The position numbers and the translations under genes were made by a program. The notes below the pieces were generated by a model that ran no database searches, was not told the DNA's origin, and saw only the letters and a list, made by a program, of their open reading frames with translations. From an uncultured Candidatus Melainabacteria bacterium (GTDB taxonomy: Bacteria > Cyanobacteriota > Vampirovibrionia > Gastranaerophilales > Gastranaerophilaceae): DNA of 13,237 bases. The stretch spans positions 1 through 13,237 of the forward strand of contig CAMHMW010000038.1 of NCBI GenBank assembly GCA_946186335.1. The letters run 5' to 3'. Position 1 is the first letter of the stretch, and each line of letters opens with the position of its first letter. Of the stretch, positions 6,260 to 13,165 are shown one piece after another.

Positions 6260-6907
6260 ATGAAAGATTTTTTTATAGGGTTACTGGACTGGATATATAA
6301 AAAGAGGTGTTACTTTTGCAAAAGTTCAAAAGAATCCGTAACCATGTGTTCAAAATGTTATGATGAGTTGGAATTTCTACCCGTCGGGGTAAACCGCAGA
6401 TTTTTTAACAATGACATATACTGTGCCGGAGTCTATGACAAAAATCTTCAGAAAATGATTAGGGGTCTGAAATATCACAACAAAAAAGATTTAGCATTTT
6501 ATCAGGCAAAATTTATGTGGGAATACTGGGAAAAACTCGGATTTTCCGGCAACTTTCAAATTGTTCCTGTTCCTATATTTGAAAAACGCAAAAAGCAGCG
6601 TAAATATAATCACATGGAACTTGTTGCATTGGAATTTGCAAAACTTTCGGGTTACGATGTTAATTTTGAACTAATAAAAAGAATTAAAGACACAAAACCG
6701 CAGTACAAACTAAACAAGGCTCAAAGGATGATAAATCTTGCACAGGCTTTTGAGGTTTATCCAGATAAACTTATCAAAAATAAAAAAGTTTTAATTATTG
6801 ATGATATTTGCACAACAGGTTCAACTTTTGAGGAAATGATTAAAGCACTTAATAAAGAAAATATTTACGATATAACCTGTTTTGCGACAACAACACCGTG
6901 GGATTAA
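6260..6907 (+). CDS. comF: ComF family phosphoribosyltransferase-like protein
   Basis: ComF proteins combine a small zinc finger with a type I phosphoribosyltransferase domain and are linked to DNA uptake during competence in several bacteria. The reaction is not established. The 215-residue length is usual. Four cysteines (C17, C20, C30, C33) form the N-terminal CxxC...CxxC finger. RGLKYH (68-73) and VPVPIFEKRKKQRKYN (102-117) are conserved family blocks, although the usual RGxNQ is RKYNH here. VLIIDDICTTGST (177-189) is the PRPP-binding loop. The ATG at 6260 is chosen because the family starts close to the zinc finger and the next Met would remove part of it. The gene has no visible ribosome site. 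A small unknown gene follows after 2 bases. Confidence 0.92.
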   Translation: MKDFFIGLLDWIYKKRCYFCKSSKESVTMCSKCYDELEFLPVGVNRRFFNNDIYCAGVYDKNLQKMIRGLKYHNKKDLAFYQAKFMWEYWEKLGFSGNFQIVPVPIFEKRKKQRKYNHMELVALEFAKLSGYDVNFELIKRIKDTKPQYKLNKAQRMINLAQAFEVYPDKLIKNKKVLIIDDICTTGSTFEEMIKALNKENIYDITCFATTTPWD

Positions 6908-6909
6908 AT

Positions 6910-7230
6910 ATGATACTTTCACAATTTGCAAAATTTTTACAAACACATAATGACGAAATTTTATCAAGGAAAACAACTCCTTTAAAACTTTTGCCCGCAT
7001 GGATAAAATCGGTTATAGAAAAAAATCCTAAATCAAACACCGAAAAAATAGTTCACAAAGAAATTATGTATGCACAAAACGAAAACGGTGATTATATAAT
7101 TGTCGGGAAATCGGACAGCGGACGTGTTTTGGTTAGTGCGCTCATAAAATTTGCAAAAAGTTACGAAAATTACAATCATTCAAAATGGCTTGAGATGACG
7201 GAAAAATCCTATCATAAAAAGGATATGTAA
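6910..7230 (+). CDS. Small unknown protein downstream of comF
   Basis: This 106-residue protein matches nothing I recognise. It is lysine-rich, has no signal peptide or membrane segment, and reads like a compact soluble protein with N-terminal helices and a short beta hairpin (YIIVGKSDSGRVLVSALI). I place the start at the ATG at 6910, 2 bases after the comF stop codon. An in-frame GTG at 6898 would give 110 residues and overlap comF by 10 bases. Neither candidate has a clear ribosome site, so coupling to comF is likely. The close spacing makes it part of the comF transcript. A separate promoter begins the next gene. Confidence 0.75.
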   Translation: MILSQFAKFLQTHNDEILSRKTTPLKLLPAWIKSVIEKNPKSNTEKIVHKEIMYAQNENGDYIIVGKSDSGRVLVSALIKFAKSYENYNHSKWLEMTEKSYHKKDM

Positions 7231-7255
7231 ACCGTTTTTTAAAAACAAAATTTTT

Positions 7256-7264
7256 TGGTATAAT
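7256..7264 (+). promoter_or_regulatory. Extended -10 promoter of the GT2 gene
   Basis: TGGTATAAT combines the TGn extension with a perfect TATAAT hexamer. The -35 region is only T-rich. The start site should be near 7271, giving a leader of about 16 bases that just contains the ribosome site AGGAG at 7274-7278. Confidence 0.65.
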
Positions 7265-7286
7265 AATCGGGACAGGAGTTTTGGTT

Positions 7287-8882
7287 ATGAAATTTGAAGC
7301 AAAAATAAACGGTACAAAATTAAATTTGGCATGGGAAAATGTCGGTGCAGATTTTTACAGAATATATGCAAGAGTTGAGGAAAGTTTTTGCGAATGCGCA
7401 ACGGTTTTTGATACTTTTACAACAATTTCAATGCTTCCTGTCGGCGATAACGAATTTTTTATAACCGCAATTAAAGACGGGGTAATAATTTCCCAGACAC
7501 CCAGTTTTTATTTCACAACCGATACCATTGACGGAGTTTGTTTTAAAAACGGAGAAAATGTTTCCCTGTTGTGTTCCTCTCATCCCGAAACCGACGGTTA
7601 CAGGCTTTATCAGGCAGTTAATTCAAACAATTTCAACGGCACTAAAAATTCCGCACAAAACGGGATGACAGTTGATTTTGAGAGCGGTTCAAAATATAAA
7701 CTTAAACCCTACAAAATTGTAAATGAACAGCGTGAAGTTCTGGGGTCAACCGATGTTTTAACCTGTGAAGATAACCGTTTTGAAAGAGTTACCATATATG
7801 AATCTTTTGGAGGAAATGTATTTGTTTCGTGGATTTATAACGGTTGCGCAGACGGGTTTTTTGTATATCAGGAGGGTTCTGATTATCCCGTTTTTGAAAC
7901 AAATGACGGGTTATGCCATTGTGCCTGTCTAAAAAATTACAAAACCGATACAAAATTCAGCGTAAAGGCATTTTTGAACACTCCTAACGGTAAGGTCAAA
8001 ATCTGCAACTCTGAATATACGGGTTTAAGTGCAAGAAATTACGGGAAACCGGTCATTTCTATAATTATTCCGGCTTATAACGCACAAAATTATATTGCAA
8101 GAAGTATCGATAGCGCTCTTGCTTCAAATTTTGATGATTTGGAAATTGTTATTGTAAATGACGGAAGTTCTGACGGAACACAAAATATCATTGACTGGTA
8201 TTGTTCAAAATATCCAAATATCGTTTCACTTCAAAAAGAAAACGGCGGGGTTGCAGACACAAGAAATGTCGGTATAGCCGCCGCGAGAGGGGAATATATT
8301 GCTTTTATGGATAATGATGATATGATTCGCCCGAATATGCTGAGTTCTTTATATGTTTCGATTACAAAAAACTCCTGCGATATTGCGATAGCACCCTTAT
8401 ACAGACTTGTGGACAAGGGATATACCGTTCATTGCAATCTTCCGTTTGAACAGGATAAAGCAATTAACATTGATGACTATTTTAAAATTCTATATACTCC
8501 GGGGTATTATAACTGTGCTATCTGGAATAAATTATACAAAGCCGAAATGGTTAAGGCACATCCGCTGGGAATTTTGAAATATGAGGATGTTTCATGGACA
8601 CCGTGCATCCTGTCTTATGCAAAAAAATTCTGTTTCCTCAAAACACCGTTCTATGAATGGGACAGAAAAACCCGTCCCGAAACATTCGGTGATGTTCTGG
8701 CAAAAATGCCTGAGGATGAACTTTTGGAACACCGCAGACAGGCTATGATGTTTTTCGTTGAAAACGGAAACCCCGAAAAACTTGAAACATTAAAAACAAT
8801 TGCAATACGCCGGCTTATGAGATATTCAAAAAATGCAAACCACAACGGCTATCAAAAACTGATAGACGGCTTATCTCAATAA
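7287..8882 (+). CDS. Family 2 glycosyltransferase with three FN3-like N-terminal repeats
   Basis: The C-terminal half is a GT-A fold family 2 transferase. It starts at about residue 255 with PVISIIIPAYN, has NDGSSDGT at 291-298, the metal-binding DNDD at 342-345, and an ED pair at 433-434 in the usual catalytic-base position. It probably adds a sugar to a surface glycan at the cytoplasmic face. The first 250 residues are unusual. Three beta-rich units (about 10-77, 82-160, 166-245) each contain a YRIY/YRLY/FFVY strand followed by a strand such as FFITAIKDG or FSVKAFLNTPNG, which is the fibronectin type III pattern. There is no signal peptide or membrane segment. The ATG at 7287 has AGGAG 8 bases upstream; a TTG two codons earlier is less likely. 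The stop overlaps the convergent rfbA gene by 12 bases. Acceptor and donor are unknown. Confidence 0.88.
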   Translation: MKFEAKINGTKLNLAWENVGADFYRIYARVEESFCECATVFDTFTTISMLPVGDNEFFITAIKDGVIISQTPSFYFTTDTIDGVCFKNGENVSLLCSSHPETDGYRLYQAVNSNNFNGTKNSAQNGMTVDFESGSKYKLKPYKIVNEQREVLGSTDVLTCEDNRFERVTIYESFGGNVFVSWIYNGCADGFFVYQEGSDYPVFETNDGLCHCACLKNYKTDTKFSVKAFLNTPNGKVKICNSEYTGLSARNYGKPVISIIIPAYNAQNYIARSIDSALASNFDDLEIVIVNDGSSDGTQNIIDWYCSKYPNIVSLQKENGGVADTRNVGIAAARGEYIAFMDNDDMIRPNMLSSLYVSITKNSCDIAIAPLYRLVDKGYTVHCNLPFEQDKAINIDDYFKILYTPGYYNCAIWNKLYKAEMVKAHPLGILKYEDVSWTPCILSYAKKFCFLKTPFYEWDRKTRPETFGDVLAKMPEDELLEHRRQAMMFFVENGNPEKLETLKTIAIRRLMRYSKNANHNGYQKLIDGLSQ

Positions 8883-9743
8883 ACTCCGGACGTATTCGTA
8901 ATATTCGTTATTTTTATATTTTTCAATATTTTTTGAAACCTGTTCTTTTGAAATAAACCCTTTTAACAGTGCAATTTCTTCAAGGCATGCAATTTTTATC
9001 CCCTGATTTTCTTCGATGGTTCTTACATAACCGCTTGCCTGAAGAAGTGATTTATGCGTTCCGGTATCAAGCCACGCAAAACCGCGCCCCAAAAGTTCCA
9101 CATTAAGTTCGTTATTATCCAGATAAATTCTGTTTAAATCGGTTATTTCAAGTTCTCCTCTTGCTGACGGTTTCAAACTTTTTGCATATTCTACAACCCT
9201 GTTATCGTAAAAATACAAACCTGTTACCGCATAATTTGATTTCGGGTTTTTCGGCTTTTCTTCGATTGAAATTGCTTTACCGTCATCATCAAATTCCACA
9301 ACCCCGAATCTTTCAGGGTCTTTTACATGATAACCGAAAACCGTTGCGGATTTTTTCTCCTGCGCATTTTTAACAGCATTTTGAAGCATTCCGGAAAATC
9401 CGGGTCCGTAAAAAATATTGTCGCCCAAAACAAGTGCTGCGCAGTCCTGTCCGATAAATTCTTCACCCAAAATAAAAGCCTGAGCCAGTCCGTCAGGACT
9501 CGGCTGTTCTTTATATTCAAAACACACCCCGAATTGAGAACCGTCTCCCAGAAGTTTTATGAAATTCGGCAAATCTTGCGGAGTTGAAATAATAAGAATA
9601 TCTTTTATCCCCGCAAGCATTAAGACAGATATCGGGTAATAAATCATCGGCTTGTCATATATCGGCAATAACTGTTTTGAAATTCCGATAGTGCTGGGGT
9701 ACAACCTTGTTCCGCTTCCGCCTGCAAGTACAATTCCTTTCAT
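8871..9743 (-). CDS. rfbA: Glucose-1-phosphate thymidylyltransferase
   Basis: RfbA (RmlA) makes dTDP-glucose from dTTP and glucose-1-phosphate, the first step of dTDP-L-rhamnose synthesis. The 290-residue length is standard. GGSGTRLYPST (8-18) is the nucleotide-binding loop, SKQLLPIYDKPMIYYP (22-37) the following signature with its conserved lysine, SPDGLAQAF (82-90) contacts the base, LGDN (106-109) holds a metal-binding Asp, and EEKP (161-164) and WLDTGTH are present. The ATG has AAGGAG upstream. It is the last gene of the operon, 39 bases after rfbD. That gap carries an extended -10 box, so it may also be transcribed alone. Its 3' end overlaps the convergent glycosyltransferase gene and no terminator is visible. 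Confidence 0.97.
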   Translation of the reverse strand: MKGIVLAGGSGTRLYPSTIGISKQLLPIYDKPMIYYPISVLMLAGIKDILIISTPQDLPNFIKLLGDGSQFGVCFEYKEQPSPDGLAQAFILGEEFIGQDCAALVLGDNIFYGPGFSGMLQNAVKNAQEKKSATVFGYHVKDPERFGVVEFDDDGKAISIEEKPKNPKSNYAVTGLYFYDNRVVEYAKSLKPSARGELEITDLNRIYLDNNELNVELLGRGFAWLDTGTHKSLLQASGYVRTIEENQGIKIACLEEIALLKGFISKEQVSKNIEKYKNNEYYEYVRSLLR

Positions 9744-9769
9744 AAAAACTCCTTTTTGTTTACCCTCAG

Positions 9770-9778
9770 ATTATATCA
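9770..9778 (-). promoter_or_regulatory. Possible internal promoter for rfbA
   Basis: On the minus strand TGATATAAT (9778-9770) is an extended -10 element with a perfect hexamer in the 39-base gap between rfbD and rfbA. The -35 region inside rfbD is poor. A start near 9763 would leave a short leader carrying the rfbA ribosome site. Confidence 0.5.
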
Positions 9779-9782
9779 TAAA

Positions 9783-10607
9783 TTAACTTTTGTGGTACAG
9801 ATTTATGTAATCGCTTATGGCATCTTCCCAGTTTCGGCATAAGCCGCCGTTATCCATAACACTATATACAGGGCGCTTTGCAGGGCGGGGAAATTCCTCA
9901 GTTTTGCACGGTTTCAGGTTGACATTTACCCCCGCAAGTTCAAATATTTTCTTTGCAAATCCGTACCAAGTTGTATATCCGCCGCCGCAGGTGTGATAAA
10001 TCCCGTACGGCATACCGTTTATAACTTTTATTATTGCCTTTGCAAGATCAATCGTCCATGTCGGGCAACCTGCCTGATCATTCACAACTTTTAATTCCGG
10101 CTTATCTGCCAGAGACAACATCGTTTCTACAAAATTTTTCCCATGAATACCGTAAAGCCAACTTGTACGGCAAATATAAAACTTTTTGCAATATTTTTGA
10201 ACGGCTCTTTCACCCTCGAGTTTTGTTAATCCGTATTTATTCAAAGGACACACTTCATCTTTTGGATTTAACGGTACGTTACCGAACCCCTTAAATACGT
10301 AATCAGTTGAAATATATAGAAGAATAATTCCTTTTTCGCCGCAAATTTTTGCAATATTTTCCGTTCCGTAATAGTTTATATTAAGTGCTGTATCAACATC
10401 CTCCTCCGCTTTGTCAACATTTGTATAAGCAGCACAATGAATTACTATATCGGGCTTTTCTTTTGATAAAACAGAATCAACCATTTCCAAATCGGTTATA
10501 TCAAGGTTGTCAATATCCGTTCTGATTACCTCATAGCCGTTTTTCTCCAATATAGGACATAAATCCTGCCCGAGCATTCCGTTTGCACCGGTTACAAGTA
10601 TCTTCAT
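9783..10607 (-). CDS. rfbD: dTDP-4-dehydrorhamnose reductase
   Basis: RfbD (RmlD) reduces dTDP-4-keto-L-rhamnose to dTDP-L-rhamnose with NAD(P)H, the last step of the pathway. The 274 residues form one short-chain dehydrogenase domain with the usual motifs. GANGMLG (7-13) binds the cofactor, HCAAYTNVDKAE (57-68) is family specific, STDYVF (100-105) supplies the catalytic Ser/Thr, YGLTKLEGE has the YxxxK pair (Tyr125, Lys129), and NDQAGCPTW is the substrate-region signature. Its ATG overlaps the rfbB stop codon as ATGA, so translation is coupled. It ends 39 bases before rfbA. Confidence 0.96.
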   Translation of the reverse strand: MKILVTGANGMLGQDLCPILEKNGYEVIRTDIDNLDITDLEMVDSVLSKEKPDIVIHCAAYTNVDKAEEDVDTALNINYYGTENIAKICGEKGIILLYISTDYVFKGFGNVPLNPKDEVCPLNKYGLTKLEGERAVQKYCKKFYICRTSWLYGIHGKNFVETMLSLADKPELKVVNDQAGCPTWTIDLAKAIIKVINGMPYGIYHTCGGGYTTWYGFAKKIFELAGVNVNLKPCKTEEFPRPAKRPVYSVMDNGGLCRNWEDAISDYINLYHKS

Positions 10608-11590
10608 TTCATCAGACTCGCTTTCTTTTCTTCAATGTGTTTCATCCAGTCAAGGTTATTTAAATACCATTCTATTGTCATTTTTATACCCTGTTCAAAA
10701 GTGACGGACGGTTTCCAGCCAAGTTCCGAGGTGATTTTATCGTTAGAAATTGCATAACGTCTGTCATGTCCCAATCTGTCCTCAACATATTTAATGGAAC
10801 TTTCATTTTTTCCCATAGCCTCAAGTATTAAATGAGTTATTTCCATATTTGTTTTTTCATTGTGTCCGCCGATATTATAAACCTCACCGATTTTACCTTT
10901 ATGAAGCACGGTATCTATCGCTTCGCAGTGATCATATACATACAGCCAGTCACGGACATTCAGACCGTCACCATATACCGGCACCTTTTCACCTTTTAAC
11001 AGTTGCGAAATGAAAAACGGGATAAGTTTTTCCGGATACTGATAAGGTCCGTAATTATTTGAACATCTTGTGTTAAGTGTCGGCATTTTATAGGTTTCAT
11101 GGTACGCTCTCACAAGCATATCCGCACTCGCTTTACTTGCCGAATACGGACTGTTTGGAGCAAGCGGAGTTGTTTCATAGAAATAACCGGTTTTGCCGAG
11201 TGTTCCGTAAACCTCATCTGTTGAAACCTGTAAAAACTTCTCTATTCCAAGTTCCTTTGATGCCTGCAAAAGATTCAATGTTCCCTGAACATTTGTTTCA
11301 ACAAATATTTCGGGGTGTTTTATGGAATTATCAACGTGAGATTCTGCAGCAAAATTCACCACACAGTCACATTCTTTTATGAGTTCCCGAACGAGATTAC
11401 GGTCACAGATATTTCCATGAACGAAAGTATAATTCGAATTATTTTCGACATCTTTAAGATTTTCAATATTCCCGCAATATGTCAGAGCATCAATATTTAT
11501 TATTTTGTAATCGGGATGTTTATTAAGCATGTGCCTTACAAAACAACTTCCGATAAACCCTGCACCGCCTGTTACAAGAATTGTTGTCAT
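10604..11590 (-). CDS. rfbB: dTDP-glucose 4,6-dehydratase
   Basis: RfbB (RmlB) converts dTDP-glucose to dTDP-4-keto-6-deoxyglucose using bound NAD. The 328-residue protein belongs to the extended short-chain dehydrogenases. GGAGFIG (8-14) binds NAD, AESHVD (82-87) is typical, STDEVYG (123-129) holds the Asp-Glu pair used for dehydration, YSASK (149-153) holds the catalytic Tyr and Lys, and RCSNNYGPYQYPEKLIP (175-191) is the family signature. The start codon overlaps the rfbC stop as ATGA, and the stop overlaps rfbD the same way, so rfbC, rfbB and rfbD form a tightly coupled block. Confidence 0.97.
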   Translation of the reverse strand: MTTILVTGGAGFIGSCFVRHMLNKHPDYKIINIDALTYCGNIENLKDVENNSNYTFVHGNICDRNLVRELIKECDCVVNFAAESHVDNSIKHPEIFVETNVQGTLNLLQASKELGIEKFLQVSTDEVYGTLGKTGYFYETTPLAPNSPYSASKASADMLVRAYHETYKMPTLNTRCSNNYGPYQYPEKLIPFFISQLLKGEKVPVYGDGLNVRDWLYVYDHCEAIDTVLHKGKIGEVYNIGGHNEKTNMEITHLILEAMGKNESSIKYVEDRLGHDRRYAISNDKITSELGWKPSVTFEQGIKMTIEWYLNNLDWMKHIEEKKASLMK

Positions 11591-12135
11591 TTCTTAAATA
11601 CCTCCTTAAGTGTCGGTTGTTTGCTGTCCTTTTCCGATAATATCGGTTCAAAATCTATTTCCCAGTTGATATTTATATCGGGGTCATTCCACAAAATTCC
11701 TCTGTCAGCCTGAGGGTTGTATTCGCCTGATGCTTTATACAGCAGTTCAACCTCATCACTTAATGCGACAAACCCGTGAGCAAACCCGACAGGAATATAG
11801 AGCATGTGTTTATTATCCTCTGATAATTCAACTTTTACGTACTGCCCAAAGGTCTTAGATTCGGGGCGAATATCAACCGCAACATCATAAATTCTTCCTC
11901 TGCCGCAACGGACTATTTTTGCCTGCCCATAAGGGTTTTCTTGATAATGCAAACCTCTGAGAACACCTTTTACTGATTTTGAATGGTTATCCTGATTAAA
12001 TTCCACCTCAATTCCGTTAGCGAAGAAATCGGATTTTTTATAACTTTCCATAAAAAATCCTCTGTTATCCCCAAAAACTTTTGGTTTGATAAGAATTACA
12101 TCTTCTATCTTCTGTCTTTCAAATTCAAATGGCAT
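11587..12135 (-). CDS. rfbC: dTDP-4-dehydrorhamnose 3,5-epimerase
   Basis: RfbC (RmlC) epimerises carbons 3 and 5 of dTDP-4-keto-6-deoxyglucose. The 182-residue cupin has the expected motifs: DNRGFFMESY (23-32), QDNHSKSVKGVLRGLHYQ (48-65) with the catalytic His63, PVGFAHGF (115-122), and LLYKASGEYNP, which contains a conserved active-site tyrosine. It is the first gene of the operon. The ATG has GGGAG 8 bases upstream, and an extended -10 box lies 25 bases upstream, directly after the terminator of the preceding gene. The order rfbC-rfbB-rfbD-rfbA differs from the enterobacterial order, but all four enzymes are complete. Confidence 0.96.
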   Translation of the reverse strand: MPFEFERQKIEDVILIKPKVFGDNRGFFMESYKKSDFFANGIEVEFNQDNHSKSVKGVLRGLHYQENPYGQAKIVRCGRGRIYDVAVDIRPESKTFGQYVKVELSEDNKHMLYIPVGFAHGFVALSDEVELLYKASGEYNPQADRGILWNDPDININWEIDFEPILSEKDSKQPTLKEVFKK

Positions 12136-12160
12136 AAACTATACTCCCGTCTTTATGTAT

Positions 12161-12169
12161 AGTATATCA
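12161..12169 (-). promoter_or_regulatory. Extended -10 promoter of the rhamnose operon
   Basis: On the minus strand TGATATACT (12169-12161) is an extended -10 element with five of six hexamer matches. A start near 12154 gives a leader of about 19 bases with the ribosome site GGGAG (12148-12144). Any -35 box would fall in the stem of the upstream terminator. Confidence 0.6.
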
Positions 12170-12203
12170 TAAAAAAATATGGGTATCATAAGATACCCAT
12201 ATT
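12170..12203 (-). terminator. Strong rho-independent terminator of the 12206-13129 gene
   Basis: Bases 12176-12186 pair perfectly with 12193-12203 (AATATGGGTAT with ATACCCATATT), and C12187-G12192 extends the stem to 12 bp around a 4-base loop. On the minus strand the stem is followed by a run of T at 12175-12170. It begins 2 bases after the stop codon of the accessory gene and insulates the rhamnose operon from it. Confidence 0.9.
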
Positions 12204-12205
12204 AA

Positions 12206-13129
12206 TTATTCCTTAATCAAAACATGATTACCATTTATTGTCACCCACTTGCCATCCCCTGATGGTGAGGTGTAACCGGCTTTTTGCCTGCCGTAAGTTC
12301 GAGTTCTTTTATCAAGTTCCCTGTTATGCGGAACACCTATTGTTTGCATTTGTTTCATTATATCTTTTTCGTGTTTAGAAAACTCAGTTTCTGTCATTTT
12401 GTCAATATCTTCCCGAGTGAAAATAATTTTATTTTCGGGAATATTCGGTATAAAACCAGTTGGATTGTTTCGAATTTTGCCTTCTTGCAACTGTTTCATA
12501 ATTTGATTTTCGTTTTGTGTAAATTCATCCGGTGACATATTCCCGATTTCTTCGGGGGTAAATATGTGGTCAACATCTGCCGCTAATCCGGTTGGCAGAC
12601 CAATATTAAATCTTTTTTCTCCTTTTTTAAATATCTCCGGATGTTCATTCATATATTTTTCAGTTTTTCCATTATATTCCCTTGGGTCAGTTGGATTGGT
12701 TATTAAATCTCCATTACGCATTTTATACATAATCTTTGTAGCGATAATGTCACTTTGCTTTTGCTCCGGTAACTTATAATAATCATTACCATATTCTTTT
12801 TGTATTTCTTTTGCAATTTTACGACCTTGATTATTATTCCAAGAGTCCATATTCCATTCTAATGGCGGGTTGTTAGGTGTTTGATATTCATGATACATAC
12901 CGGCTAATAAACTATATTGATCATCATATTTTAAAGCTAAATCTGCTCCCATGTATGTATGTTTAAAAGCATCTGCTTCATTATTCCAAAATTCATTACC
13001 TTTTTTGGGACTTATTTCAAAGTTAAATTTTTTTTGGTAATACCATGTTTTCCTTACTATTTCATCGTTATATTCTTTTTGTACCTGTTTATTTTTTACA
13101 AATTCATAAGCTTTTTTAAAATCTGTCAT
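12206..13129 (-). CDS. Accessory protein: H/HE/NN-GR domain, tandem repeat and phage-like C-terminal motif
   Basis: This 307-residue protein has no signal peptide. Residues 51-103 contain EADAFKH, then YHE at 79-81, then MDSWNNNQGR at 94-103. This pattern resembles a domain I know from toxin- and phage-linked proteins (possibly DUF6973). Its activity is not established to my knowledge. Two 30-residue repeats follow at 190-219 and 237-266, each beginning F-T and keeping the pattern EF...E..IMKQ. The last 14 residues (KWVTINGNHVLIKE) look like a tail motif common in phage head-associated proteins. Numerous Asn/Lys residues and low G+C suggest transfer. AAAGGAG lies 7 bases before the ATG. A strong terminator follows at once, so this is a single-gene unit. 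No immunity or partner gene is visible in the window. An effector or toxin, or a phage remnant, are the main readings. Confidence 0.8.
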   Translation of the reverse strand: MTDFKKAYEFVKNKQVQKEYNDEIVRKTWYYQKKFNFEISPKKGNEFWNNEADAFKHTYMGADLALKYDDQYSLLAGMYHEYQTPNNPPLEWNMDSWNNNQGRKIAKEIQKEYGNDYYKLPEQKQSDIIATKIMYKMRNGDLITNPTDPREYNGKTEKYMNEHPEIFKKGEKRFNIGLPTGLAADVDHIFTPEEIGNMSPDEFTQNENQIMKQLQEGKIRNNPTGFIPNIPENKIIFTREDIDKMTETEFSKHEKDIMKQMQTIGVPHNRELDKRTRTYGRQKAGYTSPSGDGKWVTINGNHVLIKE

Positions 13130-13150
13130 ATTATTTCTCCTTTATATTTG

Positions 13151-13159
13151 TGTTAAAAT
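13151..13159 (+). promoter_or_regulatory. Extended -10 promoter of the gene at the window end
   Basis: TGTTAAAAT ends 6 bases before the ATG at 13166, so the predicted transcription start coincides with the start codon. No ribosome site lies between. The same arrangement is seen before comF and the secreted hydrolase gene. Confidence 0.45.
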
Positions 13160-13165
13160 TGCCTT

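Noticed and set aside
6232..6260. TTGACA with a TTTATA box as the comF promoter
   Set aside because: With a 17-base spacer the start site would fall inside the coding region after the ATG. The TGATAAAAT box fits better.
7231..7255. GTTTTTTAAAAAC palindrome as a terminator after the comF unit
   Set aside because: It is A/T only with effectively no loop; a stable hairpin is not supported.
11315..11713. 132-codon plus-strand frame across the rfbB/rfbC junction
   Set aside because: It is antisense to two clear enzymes with ATGA overlap, and has no ribosome site or family pattern.
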